A DNA stretch of 64,000 nt from Catenulispora pinistramenti (GCF_018274385.1 NZ_JAAFYZ010000032.1:1-64000), one strand, 5' to 3'. Positions 26,680 to 35,848 are shown, counted from the stretch's first letter. Notes: generated from the sequence alone by a model not told the origin. Numbers and translations are program-made.

Positions 26680-27534
26680 ATGCGCGCGTACCACGTCACC
26701 ATCGGCGCGTACGAGTTCGCCGCCACCGAAGAAGGCCCGCAGACCGGTCCCCCGGTGGTGCTGTTGCACGGCTTCCCGCAGACCCCGGCCAGCTGGCAGG
26801 CCACCTCCCGGCTGCTGGCCGCCGAGGGCATGCGCACCATCGCCCTGGAGCAGCGCGGCTACTCCCCCGGCGCGCGCCCGACGCAGGTCGCCGAGTACCA
26901 CGTGGACCGCCTGGTCCAGGACGTCATCGGGCTGCTGGACGCGCTGCACCTGCCGACCGCGCACCTGGTCGGCCACGACTGGGGCGCGATCGTCGCCTGG
27001 CACGCCGCGGTCGCGCACCCGGACCGTTTCAGGACGTTGACCGCGGTCTCGGTGCCCCATCTGCGCGGTTTCTACGAGGTGCTGGCCGATCCGGGGCCGC
27101 AGGGCGAGGAGCAGCGGCAGCGGTCGGCGTACGTGCAGCTGTTCCGGATGGAGGGCGAGAAGGCCGAGGACGTGCTGCTGGCGAACAGCGCCCGCGCCCT
27201 GCACGACCTGTTCTCCCCGCTGCCGGAATCGGCGATCCTGCCGCACTACGCGGCCCTGGGCCGGCGTGCGACGCTGACCGCCGCGCTGAACTGGTACCGC
27301 GCGATCGACGTGAAGCAGTCGGTGGCGCTGGCGAACGTGACGATCCCGACCACGTTCGTGTGGTCCACCGAGGACATCGCGATCGGCCGCCCGGTCGCGG
27401 AGCGGTGCGCACAGTTCGTCGAGGGGCCGTACCGGTTCGTGGAGCTGAACGGGATCAGCCACTGGATTCCGGATCAGGCGCCGGAGGAATTGGCGCGCGC
27501 CGTGGCCGACCGCGTTCGCTCTGTTGAAAGCTGA
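26680..27534 (+). CDS. Alpha/beta-hydrolase, epoxide hydrolase-like
   Basis: A 284-residue alpha/beta-hydrolase. The start ATG 26680 has AGGGGG upstream. HGFPQ at 30-34 forms the oxyanion hole, Asp100 in GHDWGA is the nucleophile typical of epoxide hydrolases and haloalkane dehalogenases, an acid (E or D) lies in VWSTEDIAIG, and the His is in GISHWIPDQAP. HGFPQ followed by GHDWG favours epoxide hydrolase. Cytosolic, substrate unknown. A distant fused relative occurs at 57684-59456. Confidence 0.9.
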   Translation: MRAYHVTIGAYEFAATEEGPQTGPPVVLLHGFPQTPASWQATSRLLAAEGMRTIALEQRGYSPGARPTQVAEYHVDRLVQDVIGLLDALHLPTAHLVGHDWGAIVAWHAAVAHPDRFRTLTAVSVPHLRGFYEVLADPGPQGEEQRQRSAYVQLFRMEGEKAEDVLLANSARALHDLFSPLPESAILPHYAALGRRATLTAALNWYRAIDVKQSVALANVTIPTTFVWSTEDIAIGRPVAERCAQFVEGPYRFVELNGISHWIPDQAPEELARAVADRVRSVES

Positions 27535-27624
27535 GGAGCAAACGCCGCTCCAGGCGTGAATCCGGTCACAGCTACCGCTCGTAAGTCGAGAAACCGTGGC
27601 GCGGCTTGGAAAACTGATGAGCGT

Positions 27625-28869
27625 ATGACTACGCCGACGCCTGAAGACCGCGACGAACGCGGCGAACCTGCCCCCCGCCACCACATCGACCTGTCCGTCA
27701 CCAAGATCGCCGCCGGTGCCTGCGCCGCCGCCCTGGCCGCCGCGGTGGGCTCGAAGCTGGGAGTGGCCGGCACCATCGCCGGCGCCGCGGTCGCCAGTGT
27801 GGTGGCCACCTCGGCCAGCGCGCTGATCGGGCACTCGCTCGAGCGCGGGAAGACGGCGGCTCGCAAGGCGATGCCGGTGCTGGATCCGGAGGCGTACACG
27901 ACGATCTTGTCGCGGGCCCGGATCGAGCGGGAGTCGGCGGCCGAGCATGATGCGGCGGACCGGGAGGCTCGGACGCATCTGGTGCCCGATGAGCGCACGG
28001 CGGTTGACGCGACTCGGGTCGATGCGCCTCGGTTCGGCCATTCCCGGGCCGAGGCGACTCGGGGCGGCCAGACCCGGGCCGATGCGACTCGGTTCGGCCA
28101 GACCCGATTCGGCCAGACTCGGGGCAGCCAGACTCGGGTCGATGAAACCCGCGTCGACGAAACCCCCGTCGAGATGCCGACCGGTGTCCTGAGCAGCGAT
28201 CTGGACCAGACGATCGCGCTGCACGGCGGCACGCTCTCCGTGGCGAACCCGAACGCCGAGACCGTGGTGCTGCCGACGATCACAGCCGGTGCCGGTGCTG
28301 ATAGCGCGGCCGGTGGCGCGGCCGGTGGCGCGGCGCGCACGTGGAAGGACCGCCTCCCCGGCCGCAAGCCGATGATCGCGGCGGCGATCGCGAGCTTCGT
28401 CATCGGCACCGGTGCCGTCACCGCCCTGGAAGTGGCGCGCAAGGGCGAGTTCCCCGGCTACCACGGCAGCGTGTTCGACCCCGGGACCGGCGGCAACTCG
28501 AACAACCAGCAGCCCGCCCAGCAGGATCCGAGCGGCACCGGCGGCACTCACAAGCAGAGCACGCCGTCGCAGAAGCCGGATTCGCCTTCTTCGAGCGGGT
28601 CCGGGTCCGGGTCCAGCGGGCTGCCGAGCAACACGCCGCCCTCGACGCCGTCGCCGTCGGGTTCCGGGGCGAGCACGCCTTCGGCGCCGTCTTCGACACC
28701 GTCGAGCAGTCCCTCCACGTCCCCGTCCTCGATCCCGTCCACGCCGCAGAGCAGCGGCAGCAGTAACGGACCGACGACGCCGCCGACTTCGTCCGCCGGC
28801 GGTAACACGCCGAGTACGGCCAACACCGGGGCGGGCAAGGCCACGCCGAGCGGCGGCGCCGCGGGCTGA
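27625..28869 (+). CDS. Membrane protein with RFGQTR-type repeats and Ser/Pro-rich tail
   Basis: A 414-residue protein from ATG 27625. Segment 1 (about 30-75) is Ala/Gly-rich and hydrophobic, a likely membrane hairpin. Residues about 130-185 are built of degenerate units such as DATRFGQTRFGQTRGSQTR. A single transmembrane helix lies near 255-275 (MIAAAIASFVIGTGAVTALEV). The final 130 residues are a Ser/Pro/Thr/Gly-rich low-complexity tail typical of extracellular wall-spanning segments. No catalytic domain is visible. Related proteins in streptomycetes are annotated only as hypothetical. Confidence 0.7.
   Translation: MTTPTPEDRDERGEPAPRHHIDLSVTKIAAGACAAALAAAVGSKLGVAGTIAGAAVASVVATSASALIGHSLERGKTAARKAMPVLDPEAYTTILSRARIERESAAEHDAADREARTHLVPDERTAVDATRVDAPRFGHSRAEATRGGQTRADATRFGQTRFGQTRGSQTRVDETRVDETPVEMPTGVLSSDLDQTIALHGGTLSVANPNAETVVLPTITAGAGADSAAGGAAGGAARTWKDRLPGRKPMIAAAIASFVIGTGAVTALEVARKGEFPGYHGSVFDPGTGGNSNNQQPAQQDPSGTGGTHKQSTPSQKPDSPSSSGSGSGSSGLPSNTPPSTPSPSGSGASTPSAPSSTPSSSPSTSPSSIPSTPQSSGSSNGPTTPPTSSAGGNTPSTANTGAGKATPSGGAAG
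28000..28170 (+). repeat. Degenerate tandem coding repeat (GACTCGGxxCGGCCAGA)
   Basis: About ten imperfect units of 12-27 bp containing ACTCGG.TCGGCCAGAC encode the (Q/A)TR(F/G)G(Q/S) repeats of the membrane protein. Units differ enough to suggest an old expansion. Confidence 0.6.
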
Positions 28870-28930
28870 TCCGCGACCAAGCCGGCGGTATACCTGCGGG
28901 CCAGGGCCGCGGCTGGATAGCGTGCCGGTC

Positions 28931-29665
28931 ATGGGTATGGGTTGGGATGTCTATGTGTGCGGCGTCGACGGCGCGCCAGCGGTGATCAGCCTGGATCTGG
29001 ACCTGCGGGAGACCGCCGAGCGCGGCACGCACCCGCAGCGTCTGCACGTCCGGCACGCCTTCCACGCGCCGCGCGCCAACGGCCTGCCCGACGGCACCGA
29101 GAACGACGCCATGTACGCCCTCCAGGACACGCTGGTCGCCGCGCTGACCGAGGAGACGGACGCGGTCTACCTGGCGTGCATGAACAACCACGGCTATCGC
29201 GAGCACTTCTTCCACCTGCCCGCGCACAGCGACGGGCGCACGGTGGTGGCGAAGGTGGAAGCCGAGTCGGCGGACTACGAGCTGGAGACCTTCAGCGAGG
29301 ACGACCCGGCGTGGGCGTACTACACGGAGTTCCTGTGGCCCGACCCGCGCACGATGCAGTACCTGATGGACCGGCGCGTCCTGCAGTCGCTGGCGGAGAA
29401 CGGGGACCGGCACGACCTGCCGCGCTCGGTCGACCACTGCCTCGACGTCCCGGACGAACGCAGCGGCCGCGCGCTGCTGGCCGAGGCGCAGGCGGCGGGG
29501 TTCGGCGGGAGGGTGCGGGCGCAGGAGGGGCGGTGGCAGGTGCTTCTGGAGCGGGACGACGCGGTGGAACTGGACCACATTCACGGCGTGGTGTGGGGGC
29601 TGTGCGAAATGGCGGAGCGGTATGGCGGTGGGTATGACGGGTGGGGATGCTTGATCGCGAAGTAG
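28931..29665 (+). CDS. DUF695 plus RraB-like (RNase E inhibitor fold) protein
   Basis: A 244-residue protein with two regions. Residues 1-130 match the DUF695 pattern (WDVYVC..DG.PAVISLDL.LR, ANGLPDGTEN, LQDTLVAALTE, YREHFFHLPA). Residues about 145-240 resemble RraB/DUF1260 (DPRTMQYLMDRRVLQSLAENGD, RSVDHCLDV, ALLAEAQAAGF, V.WGLCEMAERYGGGYDGWG). RraB inhibits RNase E in proteobacteria; regulation of RNase E/G here is inference. ATG 28931. Converges on the FAD oxidase gene with only 16 bp between stops. Confidence 0.8.
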   Translation: MGMGWDVYVCGVDGAPAVISLDLDLRETAERGTHPQRLHVRHAFHAPRANGLPDGTENDAMYALQDTLVAALTEETDAVYLACMNNHGYREHFFHLPAHSDGRTVVAKVEAESADYELETFSEDDPAWAYYTEFLWPDPRTMQYLMDRRVLQSLAENGDRHDLPRSVDHCLDVPDERSGRALLAEAQAAGFGGRVRAQEGRWQVLLERDDAVELDHIHGVVWGLCEMAERYGGGYDGWGCLIAK

Positions 29666-29681
29666 TGCGGCGGAACCGCGA

Positions 29682-32600
29682 TCAAGCCTCGGGCGTGGGC
29701 AAGCCGGCGGCCAGCACCTCGGCGACGTGCCACACCCGGCGCTCCGCCACCGCCTGCTCAACCTGCGTGCGGCAACTGAACCCGTCCGCGACGAGCAGCG
29801 TGTCCGAGGAAGCGGCGCGGATGGCCGGCAGCAGATTCAGCTCGGCGACGGCCATCGACACGTCGTAGTGCCCGGCGGTGACACCGAAGTCACCGGCCAG
29901 GCCGCAACAGCCGGACACCACCGTCGCCGCCACCCCGGCGCGCGCCAGCAACTCCACCTCCGCCTCGCCGGTAGCACCGCTCGCGTACTGATGGCAGTGG
30001 ATCTGGATCAGCGCCTTGTGACCGCTCCAGGGCGAAGCCGGCGGGCGCCAGTCGGGAGCGTGCGCGGCCAGGAACTGCGCGGGCCCGGTCACCAGCCCCG
30101 CGGCCCGCGCCGCCAACGGATGCGACGGCAGCACCTCGGTCAGCTCCTCCCGCAACGCCGCCGCACAACTCGGCTCCGGCACCACGATCGGCAATCCGGC
30201 CTCGATCGCGGGCCGCATCAGCTCCAGCGTGCGGGACAAGACCCGGCGCGCCACGCCCAGCTGACCGGTGGAGATCCAGGTCAAGCCGCAGCAACCGGTA
30301 CGCGGCGGCACCACGACACGGAATCCGGCCGAGCGCAGCACCGCGATCAGCGCCTCGCCGACCGCGGGGGTGAAGTTCTCGGTGAAGGTGTCGGCCCACA
30401 GGACGACCGAGCGCGTGCCTGACAGCGTGTGCAAAGCAGAACCCGACCAGGCGCCGGCAGGAGCACCCGTCTCTTGGGCCGCTGCCGAGCGCACCACTGG
30501 ATCAGCCGCCGATCCGGCTGAGGCGGCACCGGCATGGGGCAGTGGACCCACCCGCCGTCCAGACTGCAAGGCTTCCGCCCGCACCGCATCCGCCCGCGCC
30601 CGCCGGAACGACCGCACCGCGAAACGCGGCAGCGCCCGCTCCCCCGCGATCCCCCCGGCCCGCTTCAGCAGCGGCGCCAGCGGCGAGGCCATCAGCCGGT
30701 TCACCACCCGCGGCGCGAAGCCCGCCAGCCGCGCCCACACCGGCAGCCAGCCCAGCGAGTAGTGCGCCGCGGGCCGCACCCGGCCCCGGTAGTGCTGGTA
30801 CAAGACCTCCGTCTTATACGCCGCCATGTCCACCCCGACCGGGCAGTCCGTCTTGCAGCCCTTGCACCCCAGGCACAGGTCCAGCGCGTCCAGAACCTCC
30901 GGCGCCGCGTAGCCGCCGCCGACCGCGCGGCCGTCCAGCATCTCCTGGAGCACCCTGGCACGTCCGCGCGTGGAGTCCTTCTCGTCCCCGGTCGCGCGGA
31001 ACGAGGGGCACATCACCCCGCCCGACGCGCTGCGGCACTTCCCCACTCCCACGCACCGCCGCACCGCGCGCCCGAAGTCGCCCTCGTCCCCGGCCAGCGC
31101 CAGCTGCGGCGGCGCCGCCTGCATCACGCGCGGGGCCCGCAGGTCCGCGGCGAAAGCGCGCGGCGCCACCAGGATCGCCGGGTTCAGCACCGCGGCCGGG
31201 TCGAACGCCGCCTTGAACTCCGCGAACGCCGCCAGCAGCTCAGGGCTGTACATCGCCGCCAGCAGCTCCGAGCGCGCCTGCCCGTCGCCGTGCTCGCCCG
31301 ACACCGAGCCGCCGTGCGCCACCACCAGCTCCGTCGCGGCGGCCGTGAACTCCGCGAACTGCTGCCGCCCCGACCCCGTCTGCAGGTCGTGGTCGATCCG
31401 GACGTGCAGACACCCCTCGCCGAAGTGCCCGAACACCGTGCCCCTGCGCCCCGCGCTCCGCATCAGCGCCTCGAATCCGCGCAGGTAGTCCGCCAGCCGC
31501 TCCGGCGGCACCGCGGCGTCCTCGAAGCCCGGCCAGGCCTCGGCCCCGCCCGGCGTCCGCGTCGCCAGCCCCGCGCCGTCCTCGCGGATCCGCCACAGCT
31601 CCCGCTGCTCGGCCGGGCCGAGGACCACCCGCGTGGCGTGGGCCCCGGCCAGGTCCGCGACGACCGACGCGGCCTGCTCCGCCGTCGTCTCGATGAACAG
31701 CCAGCCGCCGCCCTCCGGCAGCGCGGCGGGCAGCGGCCGCTTGCGCCGCGCCGACCACACCTCGGCCAGCTCCGCGCCCAGCCCCTCGATCGCCGAGGGC
31801 TGATGCGGCAGCACGGCCGGCACGTCGGCAGCCGCAGCGACCATGTCCGGGTAGGCCGCCACCACCAGCACCGGCTCCCGCAGCACCGGCACCAGCCGCA
31901 GCTCGGCGCCGAGCACCGCCGCGAGCGTCCCCTCCGAACCGACCAGCGCCTTGGCGACGTCGAAACCGTTCTCCGGCAACAGATGCTGCAAGGCGTAGCC
32001 GGAGACCTGGCGCGGGAAGCGGCCGAGTTCGGCGCGGATCGCCGCGTCGTGCCGCGCGACCAGATCCCGCAGCCGGGAGTCGAGCGCTGCGACGCCGCTG
32101 GTGCCGCGCCGCACGGTGGTCCTGGTGCCGTCCGCCAGCAGCACGTCCAGCGCCAGCACGTTGTCCGCGGTCGTCCCGAACGCCAGCGACCGGGCCCCGC
32201 AGGCGTTGTTGCCGATCATGCCGCCGATCGTGCAGCGCGACGCGGTCGACGGGTCCGGCCCGAAGCGCAGCCCGTGCGGGGCCGCCGCGGCCTGGAGCGC
32301 GTCCAGCACGACGCCCGGCTCGACCCGTGCTGTACGCGCCGCGGCGTCCAGCTCTAGCACCCGCCCGAAGGACCGCGAGCAGTCCAGCACCAGGCCCTCG
32401 CCGATCGCGTTCCCGGCCACCGACGTGCCGCCGCCACGCAGCGTCACCGGCACGCCGTGCGCACCGCAGATCCGGACCGCGGCCTCGACGTCGGCGGCGG
32501 AGCGCGGGAACGCCACGCCGCGCGGCACGTGCCGGTAGTTGGAGGCGTCCGCGCTGTACTCGGCGCGTCGCCGGGTCCCGAAATCGACGTCCAGACCGGC

Positions 32601-32708
32601 CTCCGTCAGCGCCCCGCGCCAGGCGCGTTCGGCCAGGTCGGGAACAGAATCCGGGCTTTCACCCGGGCCGGTGGCGGAGGACTTCGCGCGGGAGGATCGG
32701 TCGGGCAC
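29682..32708 (-). CDS. FAD-binding and Fe-S oxidoreductase (GlcD-GlcF-type fusion)
   Basis: A protein of about 1008 residues fusing a PCMH-type FAD dehydrogenase with an Fe-S subunit. The N-terminal half has VTLRGGGTSVAGNAIGEGLV, GGMIGNNACG, VGSEGTLA and GEHGDGQARS, all D-lactate/glycolate oxidase motifs. The middle holds CVGVGKC...CPSF and CLGCKGCKTDCP, two cysteine clusters for [4Fe-4S]. The C-terminal part has two CCG motifs (TGCCGLTW, SGCCGLAGDFG) as in GlcF/LldE. It likely oxidises a 2-hydroxyacid and passes electrons to the respiratory chain. GTG 32708 is the best start, with GGGAG close to it; no transcription partner is visible. Confidence 0.92.
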   Translation of the reverse strand: MPDRSSRAKSSATGPGESPDSVPDLAERAWRGALTEAGLDVDFGTRRRAEYSADASNYRHVPRGVAFPRSAADVEAAVRICGAHGVPVTLRGGGTSVAGNAIGEGLVLDCSRSFGRVLELDAAARTARVEPGVVLDALQAAAAPHGLRFGPDPSTASRCTIGGMIGNNACGARSLAFGTTADNVLALDVLLADGTRTTVRRGTSGVAALDSRLRDLVARHDAAIRAELGRFPRQVSGYALQHLLPENGFDVAKALVGSEGTLAAVLGAELRLVPVLREPVLVVAAYPDMVAAAADVPAVLPHQPSAIEGLGAELAEVWSARRKRPLPAALPEGGGWLFIETTAEQAASVVADLAGAHATRVVLGPAEQRELWRIREDGAGLATRTPGGAEAWPGFEDAAVPPERLADYLRGFEALMRSAGRRGTVFGHFGEGCLHVRIDHDLQTGSGRQQFAEFTAAATELVVAHGGSVSGEHGDGQARSELLAAMYSPELLAAFAEFKAAFDPAAVLNPAILVAPRAFAADLRAPRVMQAAPPQLALAGDEGDFGRAVRRCVGVGKCRSASGGVMCPSFRATGDEKDSTRGRARVLQEMLDGRAVGGGYAAPEVLDALDLCLGCKGCKTDCPVGVDMAAYKTEVLYQHYRGRVRPAAHYSLGWLPVWARLAGFAPRVVNRLMASPLAPLLKRAGGIAGERALPRFAVRSFRRARADAVRAEALQSGRRVGPLPHAGAASAGSAADPVVRSAAAQETGAPAGAWSGSALHTLSGTRSVVLWADTFTENFTPAVGEALIAVLRSAGFRVVVPPRTGCCGLTWISTGQLGVARRVLSRTLELMRPAIEAGLPIVVPEPSCAAALREELTEVLPSHPLAARAAGLVTGPAQFLAAHAPDWRPPASPWSGHKALIQIHCHQYASGATGEAEVELLARAGVAATVVSGCCGLAGDFGVTAGHYDVSMAVAELNLLPAIRAASSDTLLVADGFSCRTQVEQAVAERRVWHVAEVLAAGLPTPEA

Positions 32709-32849
32709 GCTCCCAACGTAGCGCCCCGTCGCGCGGGTGGGCGTGGCGTGGCGTGTCCCGGGGGCGGACCGGACCGGCGGCGAGTAGGTTCGGGAGCAGA
32801 CCCGCAAACCCCCGCCTGGCCGCTGCCGGCCGGCTGAAGGAGGCCCGCG

Positions 32850-33641
32850 ATGAAGATGACGGACTACGTCCCCGGCACCCCGTGCTGGGTGGACCTGATG
32901 ACCACGGACCTGGACGGCGCCAAGGCCTTCTACGGGGGGCTGTTCGGCTGGACCGCGCAGGTCGCCGACGACCCGGCGGCCGGCGGCTACGTCCTGTTCG
33001 AGCTGGACGGCGTCCAGGCGGCCGGCGGGATGAAGACCATGTCGGCGGACCAACCGACGGCCTGGAGCACCTACGTGGCGGTGACCGACGCCGACGCCAC
33101 GATGGCCAAGGCCACCGCCGCCGGCGCGCAGCCGATCGTGGCCCCGATGGACGTCACCGACGTCGGCCGGATGGCGATGTTCGCCGACCCCACCGGCGCC
33201 ATCCTGGGCCTGTGGCAGCCGCGGAGCATGAAGGGCGCCGGCGTGGTCAACGAGCCCGGCGCGCTGACCTGGGACGAGCTCAACACCCGGGACGCCGCCG
33301 CGGCCAAGACCTTCTACGCCGCGGCCTTCGGCTGGACGGCCGAGACCAGCGCCATGGGCGAGGGCATGGAGTACACCGAACTGCAGGTCGACGGCCGCAC
33401 GGTCGCCGGGCTGATGGAGATGGACGACGAGCACTTCCCGAAGGAGACGCCGCCGCACTGGGCCGTCTACTTCGGCGTCGCCGACTGCGACGCCTCGGTG
33501 GCCAAGGTCGGCGCGCTCGGCGGCACGGTCGTGGTGCCCACGACGCCGATCCCGCCGGGGTGGTTCGCGGTGTGCCAGGACCCGCAGGGTGGGTTCTTCT
33601 CGCTGTTCGAGGCGAAGGAGCCGGCCGGCGCCGCGAGCTGA
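32850..33641 (+). CDS. VOC-family protein with two glyoxalase-like domains
   Basis: A 263-residue protein with two repeated VOC domains: residues 8-125 (GTPCWVDLMTTDLDGAKAFYGGLFGW) and 135-258 (GALTWDELNTRDAAAAKTFYAAAFGW). This is the architecture of the mycobacterial Cfp30B/27-kDa antigen family and Streptomyces hydroxylase-annotated proteins. Metal-binding His/Glu positions are only partly conserved, so catalytic activity is uncertain. ATG 32850 follows GGAGG. Divergent from the FAD/Fe-S gene and followed by a strong terminator. Confidence 0.9.
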   Translation: MKMTDYVPGTPCWVDLMTTDLDGAKAFYGGLFGWTAQVADDPAAGGYVLFELDGVQAAGGMKTMSADQPTAWSTYVAVTDADATMAKATAAGAQPIVAPMDVTDVGRMAMFADPTGAILGLWQPRSMKGAGVVNEPGALTWDELNTRDAAAAKTFYAAAFGWTAETSAMGEGMEYTELQVDGRTVAGLMEMDDEHFPKETPPHWAVYFGVADCDASVAKVGALGGTVVVPTTPIPPGWFAVCQDPQGGFFSLFEAKEPAGAAS

Positions 33642-33673
33642 GGCGACATAGGGCTCACGCAAGCCGGTTCACA

Positions 33674-33710
33674 GGCCCCGCCGGATGCCGATCACGCGTC
33701 CGGCGGGGCC
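33674..33710. terminator. Hairpin terminator between VOC and ABC genes
   Basis: A perfect 12-bp GC-rich stem (GGCCCCGCCGGA and its complement) with a 13-base loop lies between the convergent genes ending at 33641 and 33717. It lacks a T-run, as is usual in actinobacteria. Confidence 0.8.
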
Positions 33711-33716
33711 GCACTG

Positions 33717-34478
33717 TCATCTCCCGGCGCCGGCCCCGTCGGACGCCAGCAGGTCCTCGGGACGCTGGGACGGGCTGGACTCGTCGACGATCAGCCCGTC
33801 GCGGATGAACACGATGCGGTCGGCCCACGCCGCGTGCCGGGACTCGTGGGTGACCAGCACCCCGGCCGCGCCGGCGTCACAGCGCTTGCGCAGCAGGCCC
33901 AGGACCGTCTCCCCGGTCTCGCTGTCCAGCGCGCCGGTCGGCTCGTCGGTGAGGATCAGGCGGCGCTCGCCGATCAGGGCCCTGGCGATCGCCACCCGCT
34001 GCTGCTGGCCGCCGGACATCTCATCCGGGAACCGGTCGGCCTCGGCCCGCAGGCCCACTTCCTCCAGGGCTGCGACCGCCTCCTGCCGGGCCTTGCGCGC
34101 CGACATGCCGTCCAGCTCGCGCGGCAGGGCCACGTTCTCGGCGGCGGTCAGGGCCGGGATGAGGTTGTAGTCCTGGAAGACGTAGCCGACCGAGCGACGG
34201 CGGATCGCAGCGAGCTGAGTCCTGCTCTGCGAGGCCAGCGCCGTGCCCTCGATCACCACCTCGCCGGTGGTCGGCATGTCCAGCCCACCGGCCAGCGACA
34301 GCAGCGTGGACTTGCCCGAACCCGAAGGCCCCATCACCGCCACCAGCTCACCCGGCGCGACGGCCAGGTCGATGCCGCGCAGCGCGTGCACCTCGGCGGC
34401 ACCCTTGCCGTGCACCCGGGTGACGGTGCGCAACTCCAGCACCGGTCTTGTCGTGGTCTCCCCGTTCATCGCTGTCAC
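33717..34478 (-). CDS. ABC transporter ATP-binding protein (MacB/LolD-type)
   Basis: A 253-residue ABC ATPase: Walker A GPSGSGKS, Q-loop VFQDYNLIPALTAAENV, signature MSGGQQQRVAIARAL, Walker B LILTDEPTGALDS, H-loop VTHESR. YNLIPALTAAENV and DEPTGALDS assign it to the MacB/LolD group, which works with FtsX-like permeases. No permease is adjacent; the next FtsX-type permease is at 39049-42009, so pairing is possible but unproven. ATG 34478, with an alternative at 34469. It lies downstream of the SMI1-like gene in the same direction. Confidence 0.93.
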   Translation of the reverse strand: MTAMNGETTTRPVLELRTVTRVHGKGAAEVHALRGIDLAVAPGELVAVMGPSGSGKSTLLSLAGGLDMPTTGEVVIEGTALASQSRTQLAAIRRRSVGYVFQDYNLIPALTAAENVALPRELDGMSARKARQEAVAALEEVGLRAEADRFPDEMSGGQQQRVAIARALIGERRLILTDEPTGALDSETGETVLGLLRKRCDAGAAGVLVTHESRHAAWADRIVFIRDGLIVDESSPSQRPEDLLASDGAGAGR

Positions 34479-34532
34479 GGTCGGTACCGTATTCGCTCGC
34501 CGCCGACTAGGCGCGCCGGTGTCTGAGGCCCC

Positions 34533-35258
34533 TCAGTCCGGGACCAGCTGCCAGGACGCCGGCAGCGCCGCGCGCACCGCGTCGACGGCCGCGGGGGTCC
34601 GGCCGTGGACCCACAGCCACGTCCCGCCGCCGTCCTCCCGGATCAGCACGTCGGGCCCCTGGTACCAGCGGATCGGGCGGCCGTCGGGCGCGCTCCACTG
34701 CGGGATGCCGGGCAGCCCGAGCGGTTCGTAGCGCGATTCCAACAACGAGCCCTGCTCGTCCCAGTCGAACTCGGTCGTGTCGTAAAGCCCTCGGGCCGGG
34801 TCCTTGGAGAACATGGCTTCGAGCAACACCATCTCGGCCGCCAGGATCGACAACCGATCCGTGAACGGCGCCCACCGCCCCCGGTCCTGGACGACCGTCG
34901 GCGGATCATCCCGGTCCCGCCCCAAGTCCCAGAGGCGCACGCCCCAGCTGGTGCAGCCCTGATTCTCCCGCCGGAACACCAGCGCCTCGCGGGCGTCGTC
35001 GACGTGCAGCTCATCGGGCGGTAGCAACCGATCCTGCCACCGCGTCAGGTCATCACGCGCCCCGAACAGCAGGTACGCCTCGCGCAGCGCGGCGGGCAAC
35101 ACGAGACCGAGGCGGGCCTCGACCGCGTCGAGCCGGGCGGCCTCCACGCCGTCGCCGGGGCGCAGCGGCTCGCTGTACGCGGCCGCGAATGAGCGCACGA
35201 AGTCCCAGGTCTGGTGGCGATCGTCGAAGGCGCCGTGCAAATAGCCGTCTTCGGTCAT
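34533..35258 (-). CDS. SMI1/KNR4 (SUKH)-like protein
   Basis: A 241-residue cytosolic protein. Residues about 35-180 have the SMI1/KNR4 pattern (VEARLGLVLPAALREAYLLFGARDDL, LLPPDELHVDDAREALVFRRENQG, WGVRLWD). In bacteria SUKH proteins are often immunity factors for polymorphic toxins, but there is no toxin gene next to it, so that role is not supported here. Start ATG 35258 (MTEDGYLHGAFDDRHQ). It faces away from the Rrf2 gene across a 98-bp promoter region. Confidence 0.8.
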   Translation of the reverse strand: MTEDGYLHGAFDDRHQTWDFVRSFAAAYSEPLRPGDGVEAARLDAVEARLGLVLPAALREAYLLFGARDDLTRWQDRLLPPDELHVDDAREALVFRRENQGCTSWGVRLWDLGRDRDDPPTVVQDRGRWAPFTDRLSILAAEMVLLEAMFSKDPARGLYDTTEFDWDEQGSLLESRYEPLGLPGIPQWSAPDGRPIRWYQGPDVLIREDGGGTWLWVHGRTPAAVDAVRAALPASWQLVPD

Positions 35259-35343
35259 GCCACGACGGTAGCCACTGGCCCCGACAGCGGGCCCGCCCCG
35301 ACCTACGTCCGCACCCGCACCCACACCCCCTAATCAAGACATG

Positions 35344-35349
35344 TAGTAT
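35344..35349 (+). promoter_or_regulatory. -10 element TAGTAT seven bases before the Rrf2 start
   Basis: TAGTAT ends seven bases upstream of the ATG at 35357, so a transcript would begin at or next to the start codon (leaderless). No clear -35 hexamer is present. The AATCAAGACATGTAGTATCC stretch around it is AT-rich and may also hold the autoregulatory Rrf2 site. Confidence 0.45.
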
Positions 35350-35356
35350 CCCGGTT

Positions 35357-35836
35357 ATGCAGATGGGTGAAGGCGTCGAGTGGGGCCTGCACTGCCTGGT
35401 GGCACTGGCCTGGCTGGATGACCACGCGCCGGTGGCGACGGGGCGGCTGGCGGAGATCTTCGATCTGCCGCCGGAGTACCTGAAGAAGCGGCTGCAGCCG
35501 TTGGTGCGCACCGGGATTCTCACCTCGACGCCCGGCGCGCGCGGCGGCTACTCGCTCGCGCGGCGGCCGGAGGAGATCACGCTGATGGACGTCGTGGCGG
35601 CCGTGGAGGGGCGGGACGAGGCGTTCCGCTGTACCGAGATCCGGCAGCAGGGGGCCGGGACGTTGGCCGCGCCGACCGAGTTCGGGGACGCGTGCGGGGT
35701 GGCGCGGGCGATGCGGCGGGCGGAGACGGCGTGGCGGCGGGAGTTGGCCGCGCAGACCGTCGCCGACGTGATGGGGATGGCACCGCCCGGCGCCCCGGTC
35801 CGCATGCGCCGCTTCTACCAGGACATCACCCTCTGA
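35357..35836 (+). CDS. Rrf2-family transcriptional regulator
   Basis: A 159-residue Rrf2 protein. The winged HTH lies at residues 1-85 (VEWGLHCLVALAWL, LAEIFDLPPEYLKKRLQPLVRTGILTSTPGARGGYSLAR). Only two cysteines lie in the region where Fe-S Rrf2 proteins have three (FRCTEI and DACGVA), so cluster binding is uncertain. ATG 35357, with the -10 element directly before it. It probably represses itself or the MFS gene downstream, from which it is separated by a hairpin terminator. Confidence 0.9.
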   Translation: MQMGEGVEWGLHCLVALAWLDDHAPVATGRLAEIFDLPPEYLKKRLQPLVRTGILTSTPGARGGYSLARRPEEITLMDVVAAVEGRDEAFRCTEIRQQGAGTLAAPTEFGDACGVARAMRRAETAWRRELAAQTVADVMGMAPPGAPVRMRRFYQDITL

Positions 35837-35848
35837 CTCCCACCAATC

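Noticed and set aside
29682-33662. FAD/Fe-S gene starting far upstream at about 33662
   Set aside because: The extension lies wholly antisense to the well-supported VOC gene and has shadow composition; GTG 32708 precedes the real FAD domain.
34533-35258. SUKH immunity protein of a polymorphic toxin locus
   Set aside because: No toxin, WXG or secretion gene lies nearby; kept only as an SMI1/KNR4-like protein.
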